NCBI RefSeq assembly: GCF_025398155.2
Contig: NZ_CP104562.2
Coordinates: 2,418,001-2,482,000 of the forward strand
Length of the DNA stretch: 64,000 nt
Origin: Roseateles amylovorans
GTDB lineage: Bacteria; Pseudomonadota; Gammaproteobacteria; Burkholderiales; Burkholderiaceae_C
Reading direction: 5' to 3'
In this document: positions 20,526-28,113 of the stretch, piece after piece
Numbering within the stretch: position 1 is the first letter of the stretch
How the letters are laid out: each line of letters opens with the position of its first letter
The notes under the pieces: model-generated
Seen by the model: the letters and a program-made list of their open reading frames with translations, nothing else
Told to the model about the DNA's origin: nothing
Database searches by the model: none
Made by a program: the position numbers and the translations under genes

Positions 20526-20601
20526 GTCCCCTTCGTCTAGAGGCCTAGGACACCACCCTTTCACGGTGGCTACAGGGGTTCGAATCCCCTAGGGGACGCC
20601 A
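20526..20601 (+). tRNA. tRNA-Glu(TTC), copy 1
   Basis: 76 bases including CCA. Acceptor GTCCCCT pairs with AGGGGAC; the anticodon arm is CCACC-CTTTCAC-GGTGG, giving anticodon TTC; the T loop is TTCGAAT. Identical to the copy at 21016. It is the substrate of GltX encoded just upstream. Confidence 0.95.
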
Positions 20602-20740
20602 AGACTCAACGTCATGTTCGCATGGCTTGATTACTGGACTGAAAATTGAAGCGAGTTTGACCAAACTGCTCCAAAATTCAGTTATAGTAATGAATCGTTG
20701 AAAATCAAACTGATGCGATGGCTGCAAAGCCAAGTATCTT

Positions 20741-20817
20741 GGAGTGGTAGTTCAGTTGGTTAGAATACCGGCCTGTCACGCCGGGGGTCGCGGGTTCGAG
20801 CCCCGTCCACTCCGCCA
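20741..20817 (+). tRNA. tRNA-Asp(GTC), copy 1
   Basis: 77 bases including CCA. Acceptor GGAGTGG pairs with CCACTCC; the anticodon arm is CCGGC-CTGTCAC-GCCGG, giving anticodon GTC. Identical to the copy at 21201. Confidence 0.95.
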
Positions 20818-20865
20818 ATATTGTCGATGACTCGGGCTGCGTACCGAATCGATGCGAAAGCATTC

Positions 20866-20941
<76 letters not shown>

Positions 20942-21015
20942 AGTTTCTCGGAATGGCTCTTCGGGGCTGTTGTATGGAACGAGGGCGCAGTTTTGAGTCA
21001 TTGAAAGAAGGACAT

Positions 21016-21091
21016 GTCCCCTTCGTCTAGAGGCCTAGGACACCACCCTTTCACGGTGGCTACAGGGGTTCGAATCCCCTAGGGGACGCCA
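21016..21091 (+). tRNA. tRNA-Glu(TTC), copy 2
   Basis: Exact duplicate of the gene at 20526, with anticodon TTC and encoded CCA. Second member of the second unit. Confidence 0.95.
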
Positions 21092-21200
21092 AGTTGTTCA
21101 AGCCGGTTTTTCCGGTTTGCCAGCGCCGACAGAATGCGAAAATAGTCGACGTCTGCGAACTTGTTTGAGAATGATATCGGTGCTGAAAAGCACCGTATCT

Positions 21201-21277
21201 GGAGTGGTAGTTCAGTTGGTTAGAATACCGGCCTGTCACGCCGGGGGTCGCGGGTTCGAGCCCCGTCCACTCCGCCA
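21201..21277 (+). tRNA. tRNA-Asp(GTC), copy 2
   Basis: Exact duplicate of the gene at 20741, with anticodon GTC and encoded CCA. Last gene of the array, seven bases before the terminator stem. Confidence 0.95.
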
Positions 21278-21283
21278 ACATTG

Positions 21284-21316
21284 AAACCCTGTCGATGCAA
21301 ATCGACAGGGTTTTTT
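21284..21316 (+). terminator. intrinsic terminator of the tRNA array
   Basis: AAACCCTGTCGAT (21284-21296) and ATCGACAGGGTTT (21301-21313) form a 13-bp perfect stem with loop GCAA, running into TTTTTTC. A strong terminator for the whole array. Confidence 0.92.
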
Positions 21317-21710
21317 CTTTTGCGGTTTGGTTTTACATTCCGATCGCCCAAGGGTTTCGATGGTCGCCTGACGAGCGTGGGGCGAGGTCTGCACCATGGA
21401 TATCTCATTCACCCTGAGATTGAGGCTGTTGCAGGAAACTGGTGGCTCGGCTTGGTGGCAGCGACGAATCCAGCCAGGTTTCCAGCTTGGAATTCCACCT
21501 CGGTTGACCGTCTTCACCCGATGGGTTGACCATGGGATTCAGGAGCCCATCGGCCAAGGGATTGGCCGCCGGATTGGCGAGGCGGTCGCCTCTAGATTGC
21601 AGCAGCACCAAATTCTGACTGCGTCGTTCAGACGAAGGGTTAGGCTGGGCCTGCGGCGACGGAGTTCGAAACCCCAGGCGTTGCAAGCCAGGGCTCGCCC
21701 ACCCTCGCGC
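21317..21710. other. gap after the tRNA array
   Basis: About 390 bases. Open frames exist on both strands but none looks like a protein family. I see no integrase, direct repeat of a tRNA 3' end or other sign of an integrated element here. Confidence 0.4.
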
Positions 21711-22034
21711 TCAAACGTCAGGATATTGCGCTTTGCGCACAGCGGTATAACTCCACCAATCCCGCGCCGGACCGCCATTCATGAAATCAACGGCGGCCAT
21801 GAGCGTATCCAGCACGCACGGATCGTGACGTTGCCCCGTGAGTTTGCACAGGCGCTGGTAGAGCGCAAAGGCATCGGCGCCGACCAGGTCGACCGGCAAG
21901 CGAATCCCCAACACCTCGAAGTCCGCCACCATGGCAGGACCGATGTTGGGAATCTGGCGCAAGTGTCGGCACTCTGCCGCCGATGCCGCTTTGCTGCTGC
22001 TGCGGGCGACCCTCGTTGCTGGACTGGACGTCAT
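21711..22034 (-). CDS. helix-hairpin-helix Cdd1-like (pathogenicity locus) protein
   Basis: A 107-residue cytoplasmic protein. The segment LRQIPNIGPAMVADFEVLGI at about residues 25-44 is a helix-hairpin-helix DNA-binding fold, followed by DLVGADAFALYQRLCKLTG and the conserved QRHDPCVLDTLMAAVDF. This combination matches the Cdd1/pathogenicity-locus family, some members of which are annotated as mitomycin-resistance related. It is encoded on the same strand as lexA, 167 bases downstream of it, so co-transcription with the SOS repressor is possible. A 14-bp tandem repeat lies between the two. Its molecular role is unknown. Confidence 0.8.
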   Translation of the reverse strand: MTSSPATRVARSSSKAASAAECRHLRQIPNIGPAMVADFEVLGIRLPVDLVGADAFALYQRLCKLTGQRHDPCVLDTLMAAVDFMNGGPARDWWSYTAVRKAQYPDV

Positions 22035-22126
22035 CGTCTTTCATCTCCGCATTGGCTTGAGCCGCACTTTGAGCGTCGACCTTTAAGCGTCCGCCGTCAC
22101 CCGTCGGCCTTTTGGTATGGACCTTT

Positions 22127-22196
22127 ATGCGCCGACCGTTACGCGCCGACCGTTACGCGTCGACGATTACGCGTCGACGGTTTCGCGTCGACGGTT
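22127..22196. repeat. 14-bp tandem repeat, 5 copies
   Basis: Five head-to-tail 14-base units: ATGCGCCGACCGTT, ACGCGCCGACCGTT, ACGCGTCGACGATT, ACGCGTCGACGGTT, TCGCGTCGACGGTT. It lies between the lexA stop and the Cdd1-like gene, ending six bases before the lexA stop codon. Confidence 0.9.
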
Positions 22197-22201
22197 TCGC
22201 C

Positions 22202-22879
22202 TCAATGGAATCCAGCCCGGATCAGTCCGACGGCCAGGCCTTCCAAGGCGAAGCTCTCATCGCCGGCCGGCACGTCGATGGGCTGGAAGTCGGGATTCTC
22301 CGGCAGCAGACGAATGCCGCCCGCATGCCGCTGGAAGCGTTTCACGGTGACTTCGTCGCCAATACGGGCCACCACCACCTGGCCGTTGCGCGCCTCGCTG
22401 GTTTTCTGGACTGCGAGCAGGTCGCCATCCATGATGCCGATGTCCTTCATGCTCATGCCTTTGACCCGCAGCAGGAAGTCCGGCGTGCGGGAGAAGACCG
22501 AGGGATCGACGCTATAGTGCTGCTCCACATGTTCCTCAGCGAGGATGGGCGAGCCGGCAGCGACCCGACCCACCAGCGGCAGCGTGAGTTGCGCGAGGTT
22601 GGGAATCGGCAACGCAAACTGGCGGTGCTCGCGGGCTTGATTCACTTCGCGTAGCGTCGGTGTGGGCAAGCGGATACCGCGTGCGGTGCCGCCCAGCAAT
22701 TCGATCACGCCTTTTCGCGCCAGCGCTTGCAGGTGTTCCTCTGCGGCATTGGCGGAGCGAAAACCCAGCTCGGTCGCGATTTCCGCGCGAGTGGGTGGCG
22801 AGCCGGTGCGCTCGATGCTGCGCCGGACCAGGTCGAAAATCTGTTGTTGGCGGGCGGTGAGTTTCGGGGGTGTATCCAC
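22202..22879 (-). CDS. lexA: SOS repressor LexA
   Basis: Represses DNA-damage genes and self-cleaves when RecA filaments form. The 225-residue protein has the N-terminal winged helix (LTARQQQIFDLVRR, GSPPTRAEIATELGF), the Ala108-Gly109 cleavage site in GRVAAGSP, and the catalytic dyad Ser143 in GMSMKD and Lys180 in EVTVKRF. The start is GTG at 22879 (product MDTPPKL) with AAAGG about eight bases upstream. Two LexA-box-like sites lie 150-185 bases upstream at 23029-23064, as expected for autoregulation. The Cdd1-like gene follows on the same strand. Confidence 0.97.
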   Translation of the reverse strand: MDTPPKLTARQQQIFDLVRRSIERTGSPPTRAEIATELGFRSANAAEEHLQALARKGVIELLGGTARGIRLPTPTLREVNQAREHRQFALPIPNLAQLTLPLVGRVAAGSPILAEEHVEQHYSVDPSVFSRTPDFLLRVKGMSMKDIGIMDGDLLAVQKTSEARNGQVVVARIGDEVTVKRFQRHAGGIRLLPENPDFQPIDVPAGDESFALEGLAVGLIRAGFH

Positions 22880-23028
22880 GTGCGCAGCCTTTGGTGGTCA
22901 GGGGTCATGGATGGAAATGCCTTTGCTCTGTCACCTGTGCCGCAGCGCTGGTCAAAGCAGTGATGCATCTGCATGAGGCAGGGACATCAGGTGGCAGTAG
23001 GCAAGGCAGCCGGAAGTTCGCTGATGGC

Positions 23029-23044
23029 CTGAGTATCCATCCAG
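23029..23044. promoter_or_regulatory. putative LexA box, distal weaker site
   Basis: CTGAGTATCCATCCAG has the CTG-N10-CAG form and agrees with CTGTATATATATACAG at 11 of 16 positions. It lies 20 bases from the stronger box. Confidence 0.5.
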
Positions 23045-23048
23045 TGAT

Positions 23049-23064
23049 CTGTATTTTTATCCAG
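23049..23064. promoter_or_regulatory. putative LexA box, strong site
   Basis: CTGTATTTTTATCCAG is CTG-N10-CAG and matches the LexA consensus CTGTATATATATACAG at 13 of 16 positions. It lies upstream of lexA (- strand) and its right edge overlaps the AGGAGA site of the divergent asparaginase gene. Confidence 0.75.
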
Positions 23065-23075
23065 GAGACGCTGAA

Positions 23076-24014
23076 TTGCAAAGCGCCGCGCAAAAGATTG
23101 TGATCATCGGGACCGGGGGCACCATCGCTGGTGCCTCGGGGAGTTCGACGGACAACGTCGGCTACAAGGCCGGCCAGCTCTCGGTGCAGTCGTTGGTGGC
23201 TGCCATTCCGGCGCTGGCCGATCAGCCTCTCGAGGCCGAGCAATTGGCTCAGCTCGACAGCAAGGACATGGATCACGCGACCTGGGCCCGGCTGGCGCGC
23301 AGTGTCGAGCGGCATCTGGCGCGCAGCGACGTGCGAGGGGTGGTCATCACCCACGGCACCGACACCCTGGAGGAGACCGCCTACCTGCTGCAGCGGGTGC
23401 TGGCACCCGGCAAGCCGGTGGTGCTGACAGCGGCGATGCGGCCGGCCACGGCTATTCAGGCCGACGGCCCACAGAACCTGCTCGATGCGGTCGCGGTGGC
23501 CAGGACGGATGGGGTTCGAGGCGTGGTGGCGGTGGTCGCCGGCCAGGTGTGGTCAGGCTTGGAGCTGCGCAAGACGCACACCTATCGCCTGGATGCGTTT
23601 GGCGCCGGGCCCGACGCAGGACCGCTGGCCGTGGTGGAGGAGGGCGCGCTGCGCCAGTTTCGCGATTGGCCGGCCGGGACCGCACTGGGCACCGCGCTGC
23701 TGCCGGATGAAGGCAAGGACTGGCCCTGGGTCGAAGTCCTGGGCAGTCATGCAGGCATCGATGCGCGTGCGTTGACCGCTTGGCACCGCGCCGGTCTGCA
23801 AGGCCTGGTGCTGGCCTGCACAGGCAACGGCACCTGGCACCAGTCCTTGGACGCGCCGTTGCAGGCGCTGCGCGAGGCGGGTGTGCCGGTCTGGCGAACC
23901 ACGCGATGTGCGCAGGGCCGCATCGTCGGCGCGCCCCATGAAAAAGGGGCCGCCCTGTCACCCTGGGCGGCCCGCATTGAGCTGATGCTCACGCTGCTTC
24001 AAGCGCAAGGCTGA
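23076..24014 (+). CDS. asparaginase
   Basis: Hydrolyses asparagine to aspartate and ammonia. The 312-residue protein has the first catalytic motif IIGTGGTIAG (nucleophile Thr13) and the second, VVITHGTDTLEETA (Thr95, Asp96). There is no signal peptide before the first strand, so it is predicted cytoplasmic. The start is TTG at 23076 with AGGAGA seven bases upstream; no ATG fits. It is divergent from lexA and its ribosome site touches a LexA box, so damage-responsive control is possible but unproven. It converges with ohr across a stem-loop. Confidence 0.9.
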   Translation: MQSAAQKIVIIGTGGTIAGASGSSTDNVGYKAGQLSVQSLVAAIPALADQPLEAEQLAQLDSKDMDHATWARLARSVERHLARSDVRGVVITHGTDTLEETAYLLQRVLAPGKPVVLTAAMRPATAIQADGPQNLLDAVAVARTDGVRGVVAVVAGQVWSGLELRKTHTYRLDAFGAGPDAGPLAVVEEGALRQFRDWPAGTALGTALLPDEGKDWPWVEVLGSHAGIDARALTAWHRAGLQGLVLACTGNGTWHQSLDAPLQALREAGVPVWRTTRCAQGRIVGAPHEKGAALSPWAARIELMLTLLQAQG

Positions 24015-24021
24015 GCAGCGC

Positions 24022-24047
24022 GAAGCCGGGGCAGTCCCGGCTTCTTC
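24022..24047. terminator. stem-loop between converging asparaginase and ohr
   Basis: GAAGCCGGG (24022-24030) and CCCGGCTTC (24036-24044) form a 9-bp perfect stem with loop GCAGT. T-runs on both sides are short, so it may be a bidirectional but weak terminator. Confidence 0.6.
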
Positions 24048-24054
24048 AAGGTCC

Positions 24055-24489
24055 TCAGACCACCGTCAGCGTGACGTCGATGTTGCCGCGGGTGGCGTTC
24101 GAGTACGGGCAGACTTCATGCGCGGTCGCGACCAGCTTTTCCAGCTCGGCGCGGTCCATGCCCGGAACGGAGATCTTCATCGCCACGGCGATGCCGAATG
24201 CGCCGGCCTTGTTGGCGTGCGGGCCGATGGCGACATCGCTGGTGATCGACACTTCCGCCGGCAGCTTGATCTGCTGACGAGCCGACACCGCCTTCATCGC
24301 GCCGATGAAGCAGGCCGAGTAGCCGGCGGCGAACAGCTGTTCCGGATTGGTGCCGGCACCGCCGGCGCCACCGAGTTCCTTCGGCGTCGACAGGTCGACC
24401 TTCAGGGCACCGTCAGACGATTGGGCGGTGCCGGCGCGGCCGCCGGTGGCAGTGGCGGTGGCGGTGTAGAGGGCTTTCTCGATGGCCAT
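24055..24489 (-). CDS. ohr: organic hydroperoxide reductase Ohr
   Basis: Thiol-dependent peroxidase of the OsmC/Ohr family that reduces fatty-acid and other organic hydroperoxides. The 144-residue protein carries the two redox cysteines, Cys60 in GYSACFIGAM and Cys127 in HEVCPYSNATRGN, and the conserved early Arg19 in GGRAG. Length and motifs fit Ohr rather than OsmC. It lies 65 bases downstream of ohrR on the same strand with no operator-like palindrome in between, suggesting an ohrR-ohr operon. Confidence 0.95.
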   Translation of the reverse strand: MAIEKALYTATATATGGRAGTAQSSDGALKVDLSTPKELGGAGGAGTNPEQLFAAGYSACFIGAMKAVSARQQIKLPAEVSITSDVAIGPHANKAGAFGIAVAMKISVPGMDRAELEKLVATAHEVCPYSNATRGNIDVTLTVV

Positions 24490-24554
24490 GTGGCGCTCCT
24501 TGTGGGTGATGGATAAACGGATGCGTTGCGATGAACGCGTGAACGATCCGGACC

Positions 24555-25067
24555 TCAGTCCGGGGCGGGTGAGCGTTCCAGATGCGTGAGCAGCTGGCCG
24601 CGTAAGTCATGCAATTGCCGGGTCAGCGTCTGCAATTGGTCAGGGCTGCAGGCGCTGGCGCACGCCAGTTCTTCGGGAATGCCGACCGCCTTTGCCCGCA
24701 GGACACGGCCGGCCTCGGTGAGATGGATCTCCACGCGTCGCTCATCCTTGCTGTCCCGACGCCGGGCGATCAAGGCGATGCTTTCCAAGCGCTTGAGCAG
24801 CGGGGTCAGGGTGCCGGAATCCAGGTTCAGGCGTTGCCCCAGTTCCGAGACGCCCACACCGTCCGATTCCCACAGCACCAGCATCACCAGATATTGCGGA
24901 TAGGTCAGGCCCAGCGGCCCCAGCAGCGGCTTGTAGAGCTTGGTCATCGCCAGCGAGGTGGCATAGAGCGCGAAGCACAGTTGCTGATCCAGCAGCAGCC
25001 AATCCGTCGACTCGACGGGCGCTGAGGCGCGGTCCGCGGCGGTGAGGGTGGGGCTGTTGTTTGGCAT
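24555..25067 (-). CDS. ohrR: MarR-family organic peroxide sensor OhrR
   Basis: Repressor that releases DNA when its reactive cysteine is oxidised by organic peroxide. The 170-residue product begins MPNNSPTLTA; the conserved sensing Cys31 lies in LDQQLCFALYATS, followed by the winged helix (GVGVSELGQRLNLDSGTLTPLLKRLE) split here as VSELGQRLNLDSGTLTPLLK. The frame is open upstream to 25184, but the promoter and operator fall inside that stretch, supporting the ATG at 25067. The predicted transcription start is at or next to this ATG. It precedes ohr on the same strand. Confidence 0.93.
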   Translation of the reverse strand: MPNNSPTLTAADRASAPVESTDWLLLDQQLCFALYATSLAMTKLYKPLLGPLGLTYPQYLVMLVLWESDGVGVSELGQRLNLDSGTLTPLLKRLESIALIARRRDSKDERRVEIHLTEAGRVLRAKAVGIPEELACASACSPDQLQTLTRQLHDLRGQLLTHLERSPAPD

Positions 25068-25074
25068 GGGTGTA

Positions 25075-25103
25075 AATGTAGCGCGCAATTGAATTGCACA
25101 CAA
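25075..25103 (-). promoter_or_regulatory. predicted ohrR promoter
   Basis: On the - strand TTGTGT (25103-25098) and TACATT (25080-25075) are separated by exactly 17 bases. Transcription would start about seven bases on, at or next to the A of the ohrR ATG, implying a leaderless message. Confidence 0.6.
25085..25097. promoter_or_regulatory. putative OhrR operator
   Basis: GCAATT-G-AATTGC is a perfect 13-base inverted repeat. Its AATT-centred arms resemble the TACAATT/AATTGTA operators known for OhrR. It lies wholly inside the 17-base promoter spacer. Confidence 0.7.
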
Positions 25104-25167
25104 CTGAAATGGTCTTTCGGGCCCGGGTGCGTCCGTCTTCTGCCAATCTTCACTCATCCGTGTGACA

Positions 25168-25203
25168 AAGAAAAAGCCCCGCACTCTTGCGAGCCGGGGC
25201 TTT
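25168..25203 (-). terminator. intrinsic terminator after yheS
   Basis: Read on the - strand, GCCCCG pairs with CGGGGC with inner CTC/GAG around loop GCAA, followed by TTTTTCTTTG. It ends the yheS transcript ahead of the ohrR promoter. Confidence 0.8.
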
Positions 25204-25246
25204 CCTTTGATGCCGATGAGTCGCGGGACCGCTGCCCGCAGGCCGT

Positions 25247-27247
25247 TCAGCTGGCGGCTTGCATCGCGTCGATCTGCTCACTCAGTTCGAGCCAGCGCAG
25301 TTCGGCGGTCTCGATCTCATCGGCGATCGCCTTCAGGCGCTTGCCGGCGTCGACGATCTGCGACGGCGAGGCACTGCCGCTGGCGAGTTGCGCTTCCAGC
25401 CGCGCGCGTTCGTCGGCCCAGGCCTTCATCTTGGCGTCGATCTGGTCCATCTCCTTGCGCAGCGGACGGGTCTGCTCCGCCAGACGTTGACGGGCCTGGC
25501 CGCTGAGCTTGCGGTCTTCGCGCTTGGCCGGCGCGGCGGCGGGCGTCGGCGCGGCCACCGGTGCCGCCACCGGGGCCGGGGCGGCGACCGGCAGGCCGGC
25601 ATCCCGGCGCGCCTGTTGCTTGGCCTGTTCCTTCGCCAGCTTGGCGGCTTCCTTGGATTGGTCCAGCAACCAGCGCTGGTAATCGTCCAGATCGCCATCA
25701 AACGGCGCGACCTTGCCGCCCGCCACCAGCCAGAACTCGTCGCACACCTCGCGCAGCAGGGCACGATCGTGGCTGACCAGCATGACCGTGCCTTCGAACT
25801 CGTTCAGCGCCATCGAGAGCGCTTCGCGGGTCTGCAGGTCCAGATGGTTGGTCGGTTCATCCAGCAGCAGCAGGTTGGGGCGCTGCCAGACCAGCATGGC
25901 CAGCACCAGGCGGGCCTTTTCGCCACCGGACAAGCTGCCCACTTCCTGGTTGACCATGTCGCCGACGAAGCGGAACTGGCCCAGGAAGTCGCGCAGCTCC
26001 TGCTCGCGCGCGCCGGGGCTGACTTCCTTGGCCAGCCGGATCATGTGCATCAGCGGGCCTTCGTCGGGCCGCAGCACATCCATTTCCTGCTGCGCGAAGT
26101 AGCCGATCGACAGGCCCTTGCCTTCGGTGATCGTGCCGCCCATGGCCCGCTGCATGCGCGCCACGGTTTTCACCAGCGTCGACTTGCCCTGGCCATTGGC
26201 GCCCAGGATGCCGAACCGCTGGCCGGCCAGCACCGAACGATCGATGCCGCGCACGATGATCTTCTCGCCCTCGTCGGTGTCGTAGCCGACCGAGACCTCG
26301 TCGAACATCAGCATCGGGTTGGGCAGGTTCAGCGGCTCACGGAATTCGAAGCTGAAATCCGAGGCAGCCAGTACCGGCGCCAGCTTTTCCATCCGTTCCA
26401 GCGCCTTGACCCGGCTCTGTGCCTGCTTGGCCTTGCTGGCCTTGGCCTTGAAGCGGTCGATGAACTTCTGCAGATGGGCGACCTTGTCCTGCTGCTTGGC
26501 GTAGGCGGCCTGCTGCTGCTCCATGCGCTCGGCGCGCATCATCTCGAAGGTGGTGTAGTTGCCGCCGTAGCGGGTGAGCTTGGCGTCATCCAGGTGCAGC
26601 GTGACCTTGGTGATCGCATCCAGGAATTCGCGGTCATGGCTGATGATCAGCAGCGTGCCGTCATAGCGTTGCAGCCAGGCCTCCAGCCAGACCAGCGCAT
26701 CCAGGTCCAAGTGGTTGGTCGGCTCGTCCAGCAGCATCAGGTCGGCGGGACACATCAGCGCCCGCGCCAGTTGCAGGCGCATGCGCCATCCGCCGGAGAA
26801 GCTGTTCACCGGCGCATCCACCTGCGCGCCCTTGAATCCCAGGCCCATCAGCAGCGCCTGCGCACGGGCGCGGGCGTCGAAGACGCCGGCATCCATCAGC
26901 ATCGCATGCGCCTCGGCGATGGCATGGCCGTCGCCGGACGCATCCGCTTCTTCCAGGGCCCGGGTCGCGGCCATGAGCCGGACATCGCCTTCCAGCACGA
27001 AGTCGGTCGCCGGCATCTCGGTTTCCGGCATGTGCTGAGCCACTTCGCCCACCGCCCACTGGCGGGGAATGTCGACCTCGCCCTTGTCGCTTTGCAGCCG
27101 ATCGGTCAGCAAGGCGAAGAGGCTGGACTTCCCCGCCCCGTTGCGCCCCACCAGACCGATCTTCTCGCCCGGCTGCAGCGTGACGCTGGCATCGTTGAGG
27201 ACGATCTTGGTGCCGCGGCGCAGCGTCACATCGCGCAAGGTGATCAT
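25247..27247 (-). CDS. yheS: ABC-F family ATPase, YheS-like
   Basis: Soluble ABC-F protein with two ATPase domains and no membrane part; members act on the ribosome. The 666-residue product has Walker A GRNGAGKSS at about residues 35-43 and GANGQGKST near 349-357, signature motifs NSFSGGWRMR and GSLSGGEKAR, and two LLDEPTNHLDL Walker B segments. Between them is the charged linker with RAERMEQQQ and FKAKASKAKQAQSR. An Ala/Pro-rich stretch and a C-terminal coiled coil follow. The arrangement fits YheS better than EttA or Uup, but subfamily is not certain. Its ATG overlaps the prmB stop by four bases. Confidence 0.9.
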   Translation of the reverse strand: MITLRDVTLRRGTKIVLNDASVTLQPGEKIGLVGRNGAGKSSLFALLTDRLQSDKGEVDIPRQWAVGEVAQHMPETEMPATDFVLEGDVRLMAATRALEEADASGDGHAIAEAHAMLMDAGVFDARARAQALLMGLGFKGAQVDAPVNSFSGGWRMRLQLARALMCPADLMLLDEPTNHLDLDALVWLEAWLQRYDGTLLIISHDREFLDAITKVTLHLDDAKLTRYGGNYTTFEMMRAERMEQQQAAYAKQQDKVAHLQKFIDRFKAKASKAKQAQSRVKALERMEKLAPVLAASDFSFEFREPLNLPNPMLMFDEVSVGYDTDEGEKIIVRGIDRSVLAGQRFGILGANGQGKSTLVKTVARMQRAMGGTITEGKGLSIGYFAQQEMDVLRPDEGPLMHMIRLAKEVSPGAREQELRDFLGQFRFVGDMVNQEVGSLSGGEKARLVLAMLVWQRPNLLLLDEPTNHLDLQTREALSMALNEFEGTVMLVSHDRALLREVCDEFWLVAGGKVAPFDGDLDDYQRWLLDQSKEAAKLAKEQAKQQARRDAGLPVAAPAPVAAPVAAPTPAAAPAKREDRKLSGQARQRLAEQTRPLRKEMDQIDAKMKAWADERARLEAQLASGSASPSQIVDAGKRLKAIADEIETAELRWLELSEQIDAMQAAS

Positions 27248-28113
27248 GCGAGCCCCTTCAGCGCGTCGCGCGTCAGCAGCAGCACTTGATCATCGCCCGC
27301 GGAGGTCTCCAACCAGGCCGCCTCCAGTTGCGGGAAGGCCGCTTCGAAGAATGCGCGTTCATTGCCGATTTCCAGCACCAATACCCCTTGTTCAGTCAGT
27401 TGTGCCGGCGCCTGGGCCAGCAATGCGCGGACGAAGTCCATGCCGTCCTCGCCGCCGGCCAGCGCGAGCTCGGGCTCGGCGCGGTACTCGGCGGGCAGGG
27501 CGGCCATCGACGCGCTGTTCACATACGGCGGATTGCACAAGATCAGGTCATAAGGACCTTGTGCGGGCGCCAGACCGTCGCCTTGCAGCAGCCGGATCCG
27601 GTCGCCGAGTTGATGGCGATCCACATTGATGCGGGCCACCGCCAGGGCGTCCTCGCTCAGATCGATCGCATCCACCGACACCTCGGGCCAGGCCATCGCC
27701 GCCAGCACGGCCAGGCTGCCGTTGCCGGTGCACAGGTCCAGCACCCGGGTCGTCTGGTCGGACAACCATGCGTCGATGGTGGCATCGGCCATCAGTTCGG
27801 CGATGAAGCTGCGCGGCACGATGGCGCGCTCGTCCACATAAAAGGGCACGCCCTGCAGCCAGGCTTCGCGGGTCAGGTAGGCGGCGGGCTGACGGCTGTC
27901 GATGCGTTGCGTCACCAGCGCCTGTACCTCGGCGCAGCGGGCGTCGTCGATGACGTCCGTCTCGTGCGCGTCGAGCGCATCCAGCGGCACGCCCAGCTTC
28001 CACATCACCAGCCAGGCCGACTCGTCGAAGGCGTTGGTCGTGCCATGCCCAAATGAAACGCCCGCCTCATGGAGGCGGGCGGCCTGGGCCTCGATCAATT
28101 CCAGCAGCGTCAC
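27244..28113 (-). CDS. prmB: ribosomal protein uL3 N5-glutamine methyltransferase
   Basis: SAM-dependent enzyme that methylates a glutamine of ribosomal protein L3. The 289-residue protein has the SAM-binding segment VLDLCTGNGSLAVLAA near residues 122-137 and the catalytic NPPY motif in LILCNPPYVNS near 192. The N-terminal helical domain before it is typical of PrmB/PrmC, and the neighbourhood with dapE is the usual PrmB setting in Burkholderiales. The start overlaps the dapE stop (ATGA), and the stop overlaps yheS, so the three genes are translationally coupled. Confidence 0.92.
   Translation of the reverse strand: MTLLELIEAQAARLHEAGVSFGHGTTNAFDESAWLVMWKLGVPLDALDAHETDVIDDARCAEVQALVTQRIDSRQPAAYLTREAWLQGVPFYVDERAIVPRSFIAELMADATIDAWLSDQTTRVLDLCTGNGSLAVLAAMAWPEVSVDAIDLSEDALAVARINVDRHQLGDRIRLLQGDGLAPAQGPYDLILCNPPYVNSASMAALPAEYRAEPELALAGGEDGMDFVRALLAQAPAQLTEQGVLVLEIGNERAFFEAAFPQLEAAWLETSAGDDQVLLLTRDALKGLA

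Noticed and set aside
20657..20688. Promoter-like TTGACC and TATAGT ahead of tRNA-Asp copy 1
   Set aside because: Spacing is 20 bases, too long for a standard promoter, and the array is probably read from one upstream start.
22127..22196. CRISPR array
   Set aside because: This and the other short tandem arrays have no spacers between units and no cas genes nearby.
21396..22517. A 373-codon + strand open frame after the tRNA array
   Set aside because: It runs antisense through the Cdd1-like gene and lexA, both well supported, and its translation has no recognisable domain.
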